Assembly: GCA_947503155.1 (NCBI GenBank)
Contig: CANNCL010000001.1
Location: 930,001 to 994,000 of the forward strand
Length of the DNA stretch: 64,000 nt
Direction: 5' to 3'
From: an uncultured Erythrobacter sp.
GTDB lineage: Bacteria > Pseudomonadota > Alphaproteobacteria > Sphingomonadales > Sphingomonadaceae
Positions within the stretch are counted from its first letter, which is position 1. Every line of letters begins with the position of its first letter. The notes below the pieces were generated by a model that worked only from the letters and a program-made list of their open reading frames with translations, had not been told where the DNA came from and searched no databases. Both the position numbers and the translations under genes were made by a program. Of the stretch, positions 34,936 through 44,375 are shown piece after piece.

Positions 34936-37287
34936 ATGACCAATCATGCAGTTTACAGCCGTGCCCTCATGCTTGCCGGATGTGCGGGGATCGCTTTGCT
35001 AGCCAATCCTGCTGTTGCCCAGGGCCAGCCGCAGACAAGCAATGAAACGGCGCAAACTGACGAGAACGAAAATGGGATTATAGTCACCGCTCGGCGGCGT
35101 GAAGAACGCCTGCAAGATGTACCGCTTTCCATCACTGCGATCTCAGGCGAAGCGCTAGAACAGCAAGGCGTGCTTGAAATCACCCAGCTCGCCCAACAGA
35201 TACCGAATATCACGCTTGAGGTCAGCCGCGGCACCAACACCACACTCACCGCGTTCATCCGCGGTGTCGGCCAGCAGGACCCTGTAGCAGGCTTCGAAGC
35301 AGGCGTCGGATTGTATGTCGATGATGTCTATCTCAATCGCCCTCAGGCCGCCGTCCTCGACGTCTATGATGTGGAGCGGATAGAAGTCCTGCGCGGCCCG
35401 CAAGGCACGCTCTATGGGCGCAACACAATCGGCGGCGCGATCAAGTATGTGACCGCTGAACTGCCTGATGAGACCAGTTTGTCTATTCGCGGCACATTGG
35501 GCAATTACGATCAAGCCGATCTGATCATCACGGGCTCCACTCCGATCACTAACACGCTGACCGTGGGCGCGAGCGGTGCGCGGCTTTCGCGAGGAGGGTT
35601 TGGTGACAACCTCAATTTGGGAACCGAGAATTACAACAAGGACGTCTGGGCCGCACGCGGCACGGTTGAGTTCGACAATGGCCCGATCTTTGTTCGGCTC
35701 TCTGGCGATTATGTCCTCGACGAAAGCGAAGCACGGCAAGGTTCGCGCCTGATTCCGGGCCTCTTTACCGGCGCTCCGGTGCTGGATGACGTATTCGACA
35801 CTCGCGCGGGGTTGAACGTGGTCGAACAAGAGGTCGAAGCTTATGGCGGGGCGCTCAATATCGCGATTGAACTGTCCGATACATTGACGCTGAAATCGAT
35901 CAGTGCGTACCGCGAAGACTCCTCTACCACTCCGATTGACTTCGACAGCCTACCCGCTGCCGATCTCGATGTGCCCGCGCTCTATGAAAACGACCAATTC
36001 AGCCAAGAATTGCAATTGCTATACGAGGGCGATCGGCTTTCCGGCGTGGTCGGTGTCTATTACCTAAACGCCAGCGCTTTCACCGCGTTTGACGTTTTGC
36101 TGGCCAACACTGGCAACCTCATCGGACTGCCCGGCCTAAATGCGCAAACCGTTGGCGATGTCGACACCGAAACTTACAGCATCTTTGGCGACTTCACCTA
36201 CGGACTGACGGATACAATCAGCGTTTCGCTTGGAGGCCGCTACACCAATGACAAGCGCTCCAGCCGCGTCCTACGAACGACCTTTATCGGCGGATTTTCG
36301 GACTTGTTCATTCCGAACAGCCCAGCGATCCCGATTGCTGTTACGAGCGATTTTGACGGATCGGCGACATTCGAAGACTTCAACCCCCGCGCATCGATTA
36401 GCTGGCAACCTGACGCCAATCACCACATCTACTTCACCTACTCGCAAGGATTCAAAGGCGGAGGCTTCGACCCGCGCGGGCAGACCTCCGCTGCGCCTGA
36501 TCTAGACGGGGACGGCGATATCGATTTCGATGATCAGTTCGAATTTCTGAGCTTCGATCCAGAAACCGTTGATAGCTTTGAACTGGGCTGGAAAGCGTCT
36601 CTGCTCGACAACCGGCTCAACATCGCGGTGTCGGCCTTCGTCGGCCAGTATGACGATGTCCAGATCCCCGGATCGGTCGGTTTGGACAGCAATGGTGACG
36701 GCACCAATGACAGTTTTATCGGCATCACATCCAACGCAGCGAGCGCCGATGTCAACGGGTTTGAGTTCGAAGGCAGCGCGTTGGTCGGGCGCGACTTTGC
36801 GGGCAATGGCAGCCGCTTTCTCGTCAATTGGTCGCTGGGCTATCTTGATGCGAGCTTCAACACGTTCATCGATGCATTCGGCGTAGACGTCGCAGACCAG
36901 CGGGTGTTCCAGAACACCCCGGATATCACTGGCCATATGGGCTTCAACCTTGGCATTCCGACCAGCAGCGGCATGGTCGATTTCCTCGGCAGCGCGTCCT
37001 TGCGTTCCGATGCCAGCCAGTTTGAAACACCCAACCCGTTCCTTGACCAAGACGGATTTGTGTTGGTCGACGCCAGCATCGTCTATTCCGATGATGAAGG
37101 GCGGTTTTCGATCGGTGCTCATGCAAAGAACCTGTTCGATAAGGAATATATCGTCGCAGGCTATAACTTTGTCGCTGGCGGAACGGGCGGCGCGCCATTC
37201 GCTCCAACACTTGGCTTAGAGGGCACATTGACAGGCTTTTATGGTGACCCACGCCGGTTTTACATCACTGGTGAGGTCCACTTCTAG
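34936..37287 (+). CDS. TonB-dependent receptor, accessory cassette
   Basis: 783 aa from ATG 34936 (GGGAGAG upstream). Signal peptide ANPAVAQG, TonB box GIIVTARRREERLQDVPLS, plug motif VERIEVLRGPQGTLYGRNTIGGAI, and a beta-barrel ending FYITGEVHF. It belongs to the large sphingomonad class of receptors with a FecA-like plug that lack the N-terminal signalling domain. The ligand is unknown; genes around it (MFS, methyltransferase, hydrolase, TetR) suggest a small organic compound and not iron. It overlaps no other gene and leads the hydrolase at 37300. Confidence 0.9.
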   Translation: MTNHAVYSRALMLAGCAGIALLANPAVAQGQPQTSNETAQTDENENGIIVTARRREERLQDVPLSITAISGEALEQQGVLEITQLAQQIPNITLEVSRGTNTTLTAFIRGVGQQDPVAGFEAGVGLYVDDVYLNRPQAAVLDVYDVERIEVLRGPQGTLYGRNTIGGAIKYVTAELPDETSLSIRGTLGNYDQADLIITGSTPITNTLTVGASGARLSRGGFGDNLNLGTENYNKDVWAARGTVEFDNGPIFVRLSGDYVLDESEARQGSRLIPGLFTGAPVLDDVFDTRAGLNVVEQEVEAYGGALNIAIELSDTLTLKSISAYREDSSTTPIDFDSLPAADLDVPALYENDQFSQELQLLYEGDRLSGVVGVYYLNASAFTAFDVLLANTGNLIGLPGLNAQTVGDVDTETYSIFGDFTYGLTDTISVSLGGRYTNDKRSSRVLRTTFIGGFSDLFIPNSPAIPIAVTSDFDGSATFEDFNPRASISWQPDANHHIYFTYSQGFKGGGFDPRGQTSAAPDLDGDGDIDFDDQFEFLSFDPETVDSFELGWKASLLDNRLNIAVSAFVGQYDDVQIPGSVGLDSNGDGTNDSFIGITSNAASADVNGFEFEGSALVGRDFAGNGSRFLVNWSLGYLDASFNTFIDAFGVDVADQRVFQNTPDITGHMGFNLGIPTSSGMVDFLGSASLRSDASQFETPNPFLDQDGFVLVDASIVYSDDEGRFSIGAHAKNLFDKEYIVAGYNFVAGGTGGAPFAPTLGLEGTLTGFYGDPRRFYITGEVHF

Positions 37288-37299
37288 GCGGATAGGTAA

Positions 37300-38199
37300 G
37301 TGCCCATTGACAGACCGTTTCGAGCGGTAAAATACCGCAGCGCTGATGGCCGTTTGGAATTGTATGCCCGCGTTTATTCAGCGGCAGCTGATGAAAAGTC
37401 TGAACTGCCGCTGCTGATGATGCATGGATTGACGCGCAATAGTGCCGACTTCGAGCCGCTGATTGCCGCGCTAGAAATTGAACGTATGGTCATCGTTCCC
37501 GATCAACGCGGTCGTGGCCACTCGCAATATGATCCCGAACCCGCCAATTATCGCCCCGATGTCTATGTCGAAGACATGTGGGTGCTCTTGGCTGAGCTTG
37601 GCGTCGAGCGTGCCATCTGCATCGGAACGTCCATGGGCGGGCTAATGTCTATGCTTATGGTTGCGCAGCAGCCAACTAAGATCGCTGGCGTTGTCCTCAA
37701 TGACATCGGACCTGAGGTGAGCGCAAGGGGCCTGAGCCGCATCCGTTCCTATGTTGGCGAGAATAAGGAAATGGCCGATTGGAACGAGGCAGCCCAGCGA
37801 TGCGCTGCAATCAATGGTGATGCGCTGGACGATTTCGATGCCGCTAACTGGATGGCATTTGCACGGCGCACTTGCCGGAAATTGCCGAACGAAAAAATCG
37901 CGTTTGCCTATGATCCGGCGATTTCTGAAGGAATGGCTGAGCAGGACCCATCAGCTGTTCCCCCTGATTTATGGCCGATTTGGGATTCTCTGACTGAAAT
38001 TCCGGCCTTGGTCATTCGGGGTGCGAAGAGCGACATTCTTACGACCGAGGCTGTGGCTCAAATGGGCGAACGTCATGGCCCTGCTTTCGATAGTGTCGAT
38101 ATTGAGGGACGTGGTCACGCGCCTCTGCTGGACGAAGCAGATGCAGTCACTGCCATCCGTGGTTTTTTGAAGACTACTAAAGCGCACGAACCTGACTAA
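37300..38199 (+). CDS. Alpha/beta hydrolase of the accessory cassette
   Basis: 299 aa from GTG 37300, 12 bp after the receptor stop. MMHGLTRNSADFEPL is the oxyanion region, VIVPDQRGRGHS follows, nucleophile CIGTSMGG, acid AKSDILT, and His in EGRGHAPLL. It most likely opens or hydrolyses the compound imported by the receptor (ester, lactone or C-C bond). Relatives include ring-cleavage product hydrolases and lactonases, which cannot be separated from sequence alone. Confidence 0.85.
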   Translation: MPIDRPFRAVKYRSADGRLELYARVYSAAADEKSELPLLMMHGLTRNSADFEPLIAALEIERMVIVPDQRGRGHSQYDPEPANYRPDVYVEDMWVLLAELGVERAICIGTSMGGLMSMLMVAQQPTKIAGVVLNDIGPEVSARGLSRIRSYVGENKEMADWNEAAQRCAAINGDALDDFDAANWMAFARRTCRKLPNEKIAFAYDPAISEGMAEQDPSAVPPDLWPIWDSLTEIPALVIRGAKSDILTTEAVAQMGERHGPAFDSVDIEGRGHAPLLDEADAVTAIRGFLKTTKAHEPD

Positions 38200-38317
38200 C
38201 AATTGAGGCTGCTTGGATAGCGGATCACGTTTGCAATCTTGCGTCGGAATGTCAGCTTCCCACCCCAAATCAGCCATTTGCTCATCACAGAACACAGACC
38301 AAGAGCGGACGTAGGCG

Positions 38318-38860
38318 CTAGTCAATCACCTCGGCGCCCAATTGCGGGTTCATCGTGGTGATGTGATTGAGCCATTTCTTCGGCCGCCGCAGCATATTGT
38401 CCGGATATTCCACGCTTAGGCCCGCCATCTGCGCCATGCGTCCGACGAAATGGATGCAATTGCGTTGATCGAGGCTGTAGCGGTTGCCCGGCTCGTTTTT
38501 CCAGGCTCGCACTTCGCGGGTGATGGCGAAATATTGCGCATCCGTCAGCGTAATCGAAAAATGCCGGTTTGTGCCGCGAATATAACGCTCCGGCTCGCTC
38601 TCAACCAAATGCTGTGCCCAGTCGCGTGTGGCGGCCGCCGTCACAGAGCTGGCCGTGAACCCGTAATTTTCATTCACCGCCGCACCGGTCGCGTCCAGCG
38701 TCCCGTCGAGCACAATGAATGTGTGCGGGTAACGCCCGAATAGGACCGATCCGTTGAAACTGTGAAAGTGGATTTGCACTTCCGCTATAGCCGCGCCGCT
38801 CCATACCAGAGCAATGAGCGCGAACAGATGGGCGGAGAGGCGGGCGAGATGCTTGATCAT
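38318..38860 (-). CDS. Secreted protein with possible papain-like fold
   Basis: 180 aa with a signal peptide (LFALIALVWSGAAIA). Segments FGRYPHTFIVLDG and LDQRNCIHFVGRMAQMAGL provide a conserved His and a Cys in the order seen in permuted NlpC/P60-like or DUF4105-type enzymes. HFSITLTDAQYFAITREVRAW lies between. If so it would be a periplasmic cysteine hydrolase, but the family assignment is tentative. Confidence 0.6.
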   Translation of the reverse strand: MIKHLARLSAHLFALIALVWSGAAIAEVQIHFHSFNGSVLFGRYPHTFIVLDGTLDATGAAVNENYGFTASSVTAAATRDWAQHLVESEPERYIRGTNRHFSITLTDAQYFAITREVRAWKNEPGNRYSLDQRNCIHFVGRMAQMAGLSVEYPDNMLRRPKKWLNHITTMNPQLGAEVID

Positions 38861-38915
38861 AGAAGCGCCATTTATCGCGGAAAGTTCGGGGTTTGCAACC
38901 GCTTACAAACGCTCC

Positions 38916-41900
38916 TTACAAACTGGCCAGCAAAGTCGCATTGCCGCCTGCCGCCGTGGTGTCGATACAGGTGACGCGCTCTGTTGCGAAACGCGCAACG
39001 TAATGCGGGCCGCCTGCTTTTGGACCGGTGCCCGACAGACCTTCGCCGCCAAATGGTTGGCTTTCAACGATCGCGCCGATTTGGTTTCGATTGACGTAAA
39101 AATTGCCGACCCGCGCGCGGGCTTGGACGTATCGGCGGGTGGCTTCGATCCGGCTGTGGAGGCCCAAAGTTAGCCCGTATCCGGTGGCGTTTATGTCGGC
39201 GATGACTTGCCCCAATTCCTCTGCCTTGAATCGGGCGACATGCAGGACGGGGCCGAAATTCTCGCGCTTTAGATCGAGGATAGAGGCGATTTCGATGATG
39301 CTGGGCGCGACGAAGCAGCCGTCAAAAGTATATTCCGACAGATCGCGGCGCCACACCGTGTGCCCACTGGCCTCTCGCCTAGCGACGTGGCGTTCAAGCG
39401 CGGCCTGAGCATCAGGATCGATCACCGGACCGACATCGGTTTCAAGCAATGCAGGGTCGCCGATATTCAGCGCTTCAAAGCCGCCGCGGATCATTTCCAG
39501 CATTTCATCGGCAACATCGTCTTGCAGATAGAGCACCCTGAGCGCGGAGCAGCGCTGGCCCGCGCTTTGGAAGGCGCTCGCCAACACATCGCGCACGACC
39601 TGTTCGGGCAAAGCGGAACTATCGACAATCATGGCGTTTTGACCGCCGGTCTCTGCGATAAGAGTCGCAATCGCCCCGTCACGCCCGGCAAGCGATTGGT
39701 TGATCAGCCGCGCAGTTTCGGTCGATCCAGTGAACGCAACGCCCGCAAGGCGCGGATCGCTGGTGATCATCTGGCCAACATCGCCAGCGCCGGGGATCAA
39801 TTGCAGCGCCTCTGGCGGGATGCCCGCTTCATGGCACAATTTCACCGCCAGCGCGGCGATCAGCGGGGTCTGTTCGGCTGGCTTTGCAATAACCGAATTG
39901 CCCGCCGCCAGCGCGGCTGAGGCCATGCCGATAAAGATTGCGAGCGGGAAATTCCACGGGCTGATTGTCGCAAACACTCCGCGGCCATGCATCCGTAATG
40001 TGTTCTCTTCGCCGGTCGGTCCGGGCAGAACCATAGGAGCATCAAACTGACGGCGCGCCTCCGCAGCGTAATAGCGTAGGAAATCGACCGCTTCGCGCAA
40101 TTCCGCGACGCCATCGAGCAGCGTTTTGCCCGCTTCACGCTGACATAGCGACAAGAATTCATCGCTGTGTGCTTCAAACAGATCGGCGGCTTCTTCGAGC
40201 AACAGCGCCCGTTTTGCCCCGCCTAAAGCATCCCAGCCCGGTTGGATCGCGGCAGCGCGGGCGAAGGCGGCATCGACCTCTTCTTCGGTTGCATCGCGGC
40301 GTGTGCCGACCTCTGCGGAAAGGTCATGCGGCATGGTGATCGGTGCGATTTCGCCGGGCTCTTCGGCTGGAAATGTCGGTTCCGCGCGCCATTGAAGCCC
40401 GTTCAGCTGATCAAGACGCGATTGAAGCGGGCCGAGAACCAGCGGATCAGCGATGTCGATCCCGGCGCTGTTCACGCGGGTGCCAAGGATATCCTTTGGT
40501 AGCGGGATGGCCGGATTGCGAAACGGCGTTAGCGCGGCGAGTTCCGCGATGGGATCGCCCACCAAGTCGGTCGCTGGCACATCCGCATCACCCATCCGGT
40601 TCACAAAGCTGGTGTTAGCGCCATTTTCCAGCAGCCGCCGCACGAGATAGGCCAGCAATTCTTTATGTCCGCCAACCGGCGCGTAAATGCGGACCGGCGT
40701 CGGCGCGTTGCCTTCGAGCTTGTGCAGCGTCTCGAACACTTCTTCGCCCATGCCGTGCAAGCGTTGGAATTCGAAGCTTCGTCCTTGCGAAAGCTCTTTT
40801 ACAACCGCCACGGTATAGGCATTGTGCGTGGCAAAGGCGGGGCGGATCACATCGTCATGCTCAAACAAACGCGCGGCGCAGGCGAGATAGGATACATCGG
40901 TTGCGATTTTGCGGGTGAAGACCGGGAAATCGTCAAATCCGCCGACCTGGCTCAGCTTCACTTCGGTGTCCCAATACGCACCTTTTACCAGCCGAACGAA
41001 CAATTTTCGCCCATGCCGCCGTGCCAATTTTGCGGTCCAATCGCAGAGCGGCACACCGCGTTTCTGATAGGCTTGCACGGCAAGGCCAAAGCCTTCCCAG
41101 CGCGTTCCATCTTCGCGAGTGAAGAGTTCATCATCCCCGGCAAGGGTCTCGATTATGTCGAGCGATACTTCCAACCGTTCCGCCTCTTCGGCGTCGATTG
41201 TAAAGTGGATATTCGCATCACGCGCCTTCATGGCGAGCGCTTTGACAATCGGCACAATATCGGTGCGCGCCTCCGCCGCATGAAGGAAGCCATATTTCGG
41301 GTGCAATGCTGACAACTTAACTGAGATGCCGGGCGAGGGGCCGACCCCGCCGGTCGCTTCTGTAGCCAAGCGATCAATCGCGCCTTCATAAGCGATCCGG
41401 TAACGCTCCGCATCGGCGAAAGTCATCGCCGCTTCGCCAAGCATATCGAAACTGTGGGTCAGGCCTTTGGCGCGCTCTGGCTTGGCGCGTTTCAACGCCT
41501 CGCCAATATTCCGTCCGAACACGAATTGCCCGCCAAGGATGCGCATCGCTTGCAAGGTTGCTTTGCGAATCACTGGCTCACCCACGCGGTTCATCGTGCG
41601 TTTGAGTGTCCCGCCCATGCCGCCTAAGAAACCGGGCTGATGGGCTTCTGGCTGTTCCAGAACTTCGCCGGTCAGCATTAGCGAGAAAGTCGCGGCATTG
41701 ACGAAGGTGGACGAGCTTTCGCCCAGATGTTCGCCCCAGTCGATCTCGCCAATTTTGTCGCGGATCAGCGCGTCTGCGGTCTCATCATCCGGCACCCGCA
41801 ACAAGGCTTCGGCAAGGCACATCAGCGCGATGCCTTCTTCTGTGTCCAGTCCGTATTGCTGAAGAAATGCGTCGATCCCGCTGGCTTTGTGCGCCCGCGC

Positions 41901-42086
41901 CCCTTCGATCAAATCAATCGCCAGCGCGGCTGCCTGTTCGCTCACTTTGCGCGCCGGGGCCGCCTGTTCGATCCGCTGCTGCGCGCATGCATTCTCTTCG
42001 GCGCGGTAGGCGCGGCGCAATTCGCTGCGATCGAGGAAATGAGCGGTGGAGACAGGCGTGCCTGACAGCAGAGCGGTGTTGGTCAC
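38916..42086 (-). CDS. putA: Bifunctional proline dehydrogenase / glutamate semialdehyde dehydrogenase
   Basis: 1056 aa starting at GTG 42086. The N-terminal half is the FAD proline dehydrogenase barrel (FVRLVKGAYWDTEVK, AFATHNAYTVA). The C-terminal half is the NAD aldehyde dehydrogenase with catalytic Cys in SAGQRCSALR and Glu in AETGGQNAM. It converts proline to glutamate with channelled P5C. There is no N-terminal ribbon-helix-helix domain, so it should not act as its own repressor. Confidence 0.95.
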   Translation of the reverse strand: MTNTALLSGTPVSTAHFLDRSELRRAYRAEENACAQQRIEQAAPARKVSEQAAALAIDLIEGARAHKASGIDAFLQQYGLDTEEGIALMCLAEALLRVPDDETADALIRDKIGEIDWGEHLGESSSTFVNAATFSLMLTGEVLEQPEAHQPGFLGGMGGTLKRTMNRVGEPVIRKATLQAMRILGGQFVFGRNIGEALKRAKPERAKGLTHSFDMLGEAAMTFADAERYRIAYEGAIDRLATEATGGVGPSPGISVKLSALHPKYGFLHAAEARTDIVPIVKALAMKARDANIHFTIDAEEAERLEVSLDIIETLAGDDELFTREDGTRWEGFGLAVQAYQKRGVPLCDWTAKLARRHGRKLFVRLVKGAYWDTEVKLSQVGGFDDFPVFTRKIATDVSYLACAARLFEHDDVIRPAFATHNAYTVAVVKELSQGRSFEFQRLHGMGEEVFETLHKLEGNAPTPVRIYAPVGGHKELLAYLVRRLLENGANTSFVNRMGDADVPATDLVGDPIAELAALTPFRNPAIPLPKDILGTRVNSAGIDIADPLVLGPLQSRLDQLNGLQWRAEPTFPAEEPGEIAPITMPHDLSAEVGTRRDATEEEVDAAFARAAAIQPGWDALGGAKRALLLEEAADLFEAHSDEFLSLCQREAGKTLLDGVAELREAVDFLRYYAAEARRQFDAPMVLPGPTGEENTLRMHGRGVFATISPWNFPLAIFIGMASAALAAGNSVIAKPAEQTPLIAALAVKLCHEAGIPPEALQLIPGAGDVGQMITSDPRLAGVAFTGSTETARLINQSLAGRDGAIATLIAETGGQNAMIVDSSALPEQVVRDVLASAFQSAGQRCSALRVLYLQDDVADEMLEMIRGGFEALNIGDPALLETDVGPVIDPDAQAALERHVARREASGHTVWRRDLSEYTFDGCFVAPSIIEIASILDLKRENFGPVLHVARFKAEELGQVIADINATGYGLTLGLHSRIEATRRYVQARARVGNFYVNRNQIGAIVESQPFGGEGLSGTGPKAGGPHYVARFATERVTCIDTTAAGGNATLLASL

Positions 42087-42237
42087 GGGTATGGATATTC
42101 CTTTCGTCCTAACTCAAGCCTGAGTCGTTGTCTGGTTTGGCCTTTGAACCCGGAATCTCATGCGATCAAGCGAAGTGATGTTCAATGATTTTGGCGGCCT
42201 TCTTGATCCGGGCGCTGGGTGCGCTTATCCTTTGCCG

Positions 42238-42531
42238 ATGGCCTTGTTTTGCTTTTATTGCCGCGATGGCGAACACAGCGATAAATTGCGCGCGATCCAT
42301 AAACGGGCGCAGCGCGAATTTATGGCGCAGCACACCGATAATTATGCGGTTGCCGGGCCATTGATGAACGACAAGGGCGATTTCGTTGGATCTGTCCTCA
42401 TCATCGAGGCCGAAGACGAAGCCGCCGCGCGCGCGACTGTAAACGACGATCCTTATGTGACCGGCGGCGTGTGGCAATCGATCCGGGTTGACCGGTTTGA
42501 GCCGGTTCGAGGGCGCTGGAAAGAGACCTAA
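42238..42531 (+). CDS. YciI family protein
   Basis: 97 aa from ATG 42238, the first Met followed by the family start ALFCFYCRDGEHSDKLR. The conserved GPLMNDKGDFVGSVLI and DPYVTGGVW segments form the dimeric ferredoxin-like fold. YciI proteins have a His-Asp pair and an uncertain enzymatic role; here the usual His lies in QREFMAQH. It converges on mtnP. Confidence 0.82.
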   Translation: MALFCFYCRDGEHSDKLRAIHKRAQREFMAQHTDNYAVAGPLMNDKGDFVGSVLIIEAEDEAAARATVNDDPYVTGGVWQSIRVDRFEPVRGRWKET

Positions 42532-42562
42532 AAGGCCAAGGCCCAAGAGCCGCTAACGCAAG

Positions 42563-43429
42563 TTAAGCGAGGATCCGGCCCGCCACAGCATCCAGTTTTG
42601 CAACTAAGGCTGGATCATGTTCTTCCGGCGCAGTGATCACGGCATCATCGAGCACGGTGTCAATCGGCGAAGTCTTGCGCGTCTTGGGCAATTTCTCAAT
42701 GAATTTGAGCACTGTTTCGCGGGCCAATTGCCCGTTTTCCTGCATTTGCGCGACCACCTGAGCCACATCAACGGCATCGCCATCGCGCCAGCAATCATAG
42801 TCTGTGACCATGCCGATCAGCGCATAGGGTAGCTCAGCCTCGCGGGCGAGTTTGGCCTCTGGCATTCCGGTCATACCGATAATATCCGCGCCCCAGCTTT
42901 GGTACATTCGGCTTTCGGCGCGGGTGGAGAATTGCGGGCCCTCCATCGCCAGATAGGTCGCGCCGGTCGCGGTCTTACCCTTGCAGGCCGTGACCGCCTT
43001 TGCCGCCATTTCGGAAAGGCGAGGGCAGACCGGGTCCGCCATAGAGACATGGGTGACAAAGCCGTTGCCATAAAAGCTGGAGGCGCGGTGCACCGTGCGG
43101 TCGATAAATTGCTCCGCAACGACAAAGCGCCCCGGTTCCAATTCTTCGCGCAATGATCCTACGGCCGAAATTGCCAAAATATCGGTGCAACCCGCGCGTT
43201 TGAGCGCATCAATATTGGCGCGCGAGTTAAGCTCGCTCGGGCCAATCGGGTGGCCCCGGCCATGCCGCGGCAAAAAGCGTATTTTTACGTCGCCAATCCG
43301 CCCGCACAAAATTTCGTCCGACGGATCACCCCAAGGGGTATCGATCATGAGCCACTGCTCATCCTCGATCCCCTCAATATCATAGAGGCCAGAGCCTCCG
43401 ATAATTCCGATGCACCAATCTTTGGCCAT
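42563..43429 (-). CDS. mtnP: S-methyl-5'-thioadenosine phosphorylase
   Basis: 288 aa. Phosphorolysis of MTA to adenine and methylthioribose-1-phosphate, first step of methionine salvage. Motifs: GIIGGSGLYDIEGI, phosphate-binding RHGRGH, AISAVGSLREE, MEGPQFSTRAES and MTGMPEAKLAREAELPYA, which distinguishes MTAP from purine nucleoside phosphorylase. Other salvage genes are not in the window. Confidence 0.95.
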   Translation of the reverse strand: MAKDWCIGIIGGSGLYDIEGIEDEQWLMIDTPWGDPSDEILCGRIGDVKIRFLPRHGRGHPIGPSELNSRANIDALKRAGCTDILAISAVGSLREELEPGRFVVAEQFIDRTVHRASSFYGNGFVTHVSMADPVCPRLSEMAAKAVTACKGKTATGATYLAMEGPQFSTRAESRMYQSWGADIIGMTGMPEAKLAREAELPYALIGMVTDYDCWRDGDAVDVAQVVAQMQENGQLARETVLKFIEKLPKTRKTSPIDTVLDDAVITAPEEHDPALVAKLDAVAGRILA

Positions 43430-43487
43430 AAAACGTGCAGTAGTCCTCGATCTCGATTGCGGCTTTGGGGTTTAGCGCGTCAAACCT

Positions 43488-44192
43488 TTAAGTCAGGTCA
43501 AAGCGCTCGGGCAAGGCTTTGCGGATCATCTTGTCGGCTTTGGCGTATGGACCGGCAATAGAAGGGCGCGCGATCATCCGTTCATAATGCGCCGCCAGCG
43601 CCGGGTAATCGCCCAGCGGCATTTCAGCGACCAGTGCGATTTGCATCAGCACGCAGGTAAGTGAAATATCGGCAATCGACACTGTATCTTCTGCGCAAAA
43701 AGTGCGGCCCTCTAGCTCTTTATCGAGGAATGCGAAGATCGGCGGCAGGGTCTTTGACCAAGCCTCTTTCGCCTTGGCCACATCCGGTTCTTCGCCTTTT
43801 GTCACCGCGAAAAAGATCGGGCGGAAAATGCCAAGTCCTCCCGCCATTGCCAGCGATGTGTCGACATATTCTTCGAGGAACACCGCGCGGCCATGCGCAA
43901 ACGCATCCGCGCAATAGAGGCTAGGTGCAGGGTGCTTGCGTTCAATATAGGCGCAAATCGCGGACGAATCGGCGATGGTTCCCGCCACGCCTTCCTCAGC
44001 AATCGAGCGGTCGCGCATCACCGGAATGCGTTTCATCGGAGAGATATCTTTGAACCATTGCGGCGGGTCAAAGACGTTCACGCCTTCGATTTCAAAAGGC
44101 ACGTCCTTTTCGATGCAGACGCCTGCCACTTTGCGGACGAAGGGCGATACGGGGCTGCCGTAAATGACGATATCGGGTTTGGTGTCGGACAT
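43488..44192 (-). CDS. Glutathione S-transferase family protein
   Basis: 234 aa. The N-terminal thioredoxin-like domain begins IVIYGSPVSPFVRKV with a Ser at the usual catalytic position. The glutathione-binding segment is IADSSAICAYIERKHP. The helical C-terminal domain includes DTVSIADISLTCVL, the N-capping box. Likely a cytosolic detoxification enzyme; substrate unknown. Confidence 0.9.
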   Translation of the reverse strand: MSDTKPDIVIYGSPVSPFVRKVAGVCIEKDVPFEIEGVNVFDPPQWFKDISPMKRIPVMRDRSIAEEGVAGTIADSSAICAYIERKHPAPSLYCADAFAHGRAVFLEEYVDTSLAMAGGLGIFRPIFFAVTKGEEPDVAKAKEAWSKTLPPIFAFLDKELEGRTFCAEDTVSIADISLTCVLMQIALVAEMPLGDYPALAAHYERMIARPSIAGPYAKADKMIRKALPERFDLT

Positions 44193-44375
44193 ATTGAGGT
44201 TTCTCCTGCTTACCCCACTGATACCGCGACGGTTGCCCTTTGCAACTTAGATAGCGCAACTGATAGGAGCAGCTTTTCGCTGCAAAGCCTAAACTTGTGT
44301 GATTGATTTTCGCGCATGAAGGTCCACTTTGATGCGCAAGAGACAAACCTACGAAAGATTCGGGAGAGAAGTATC

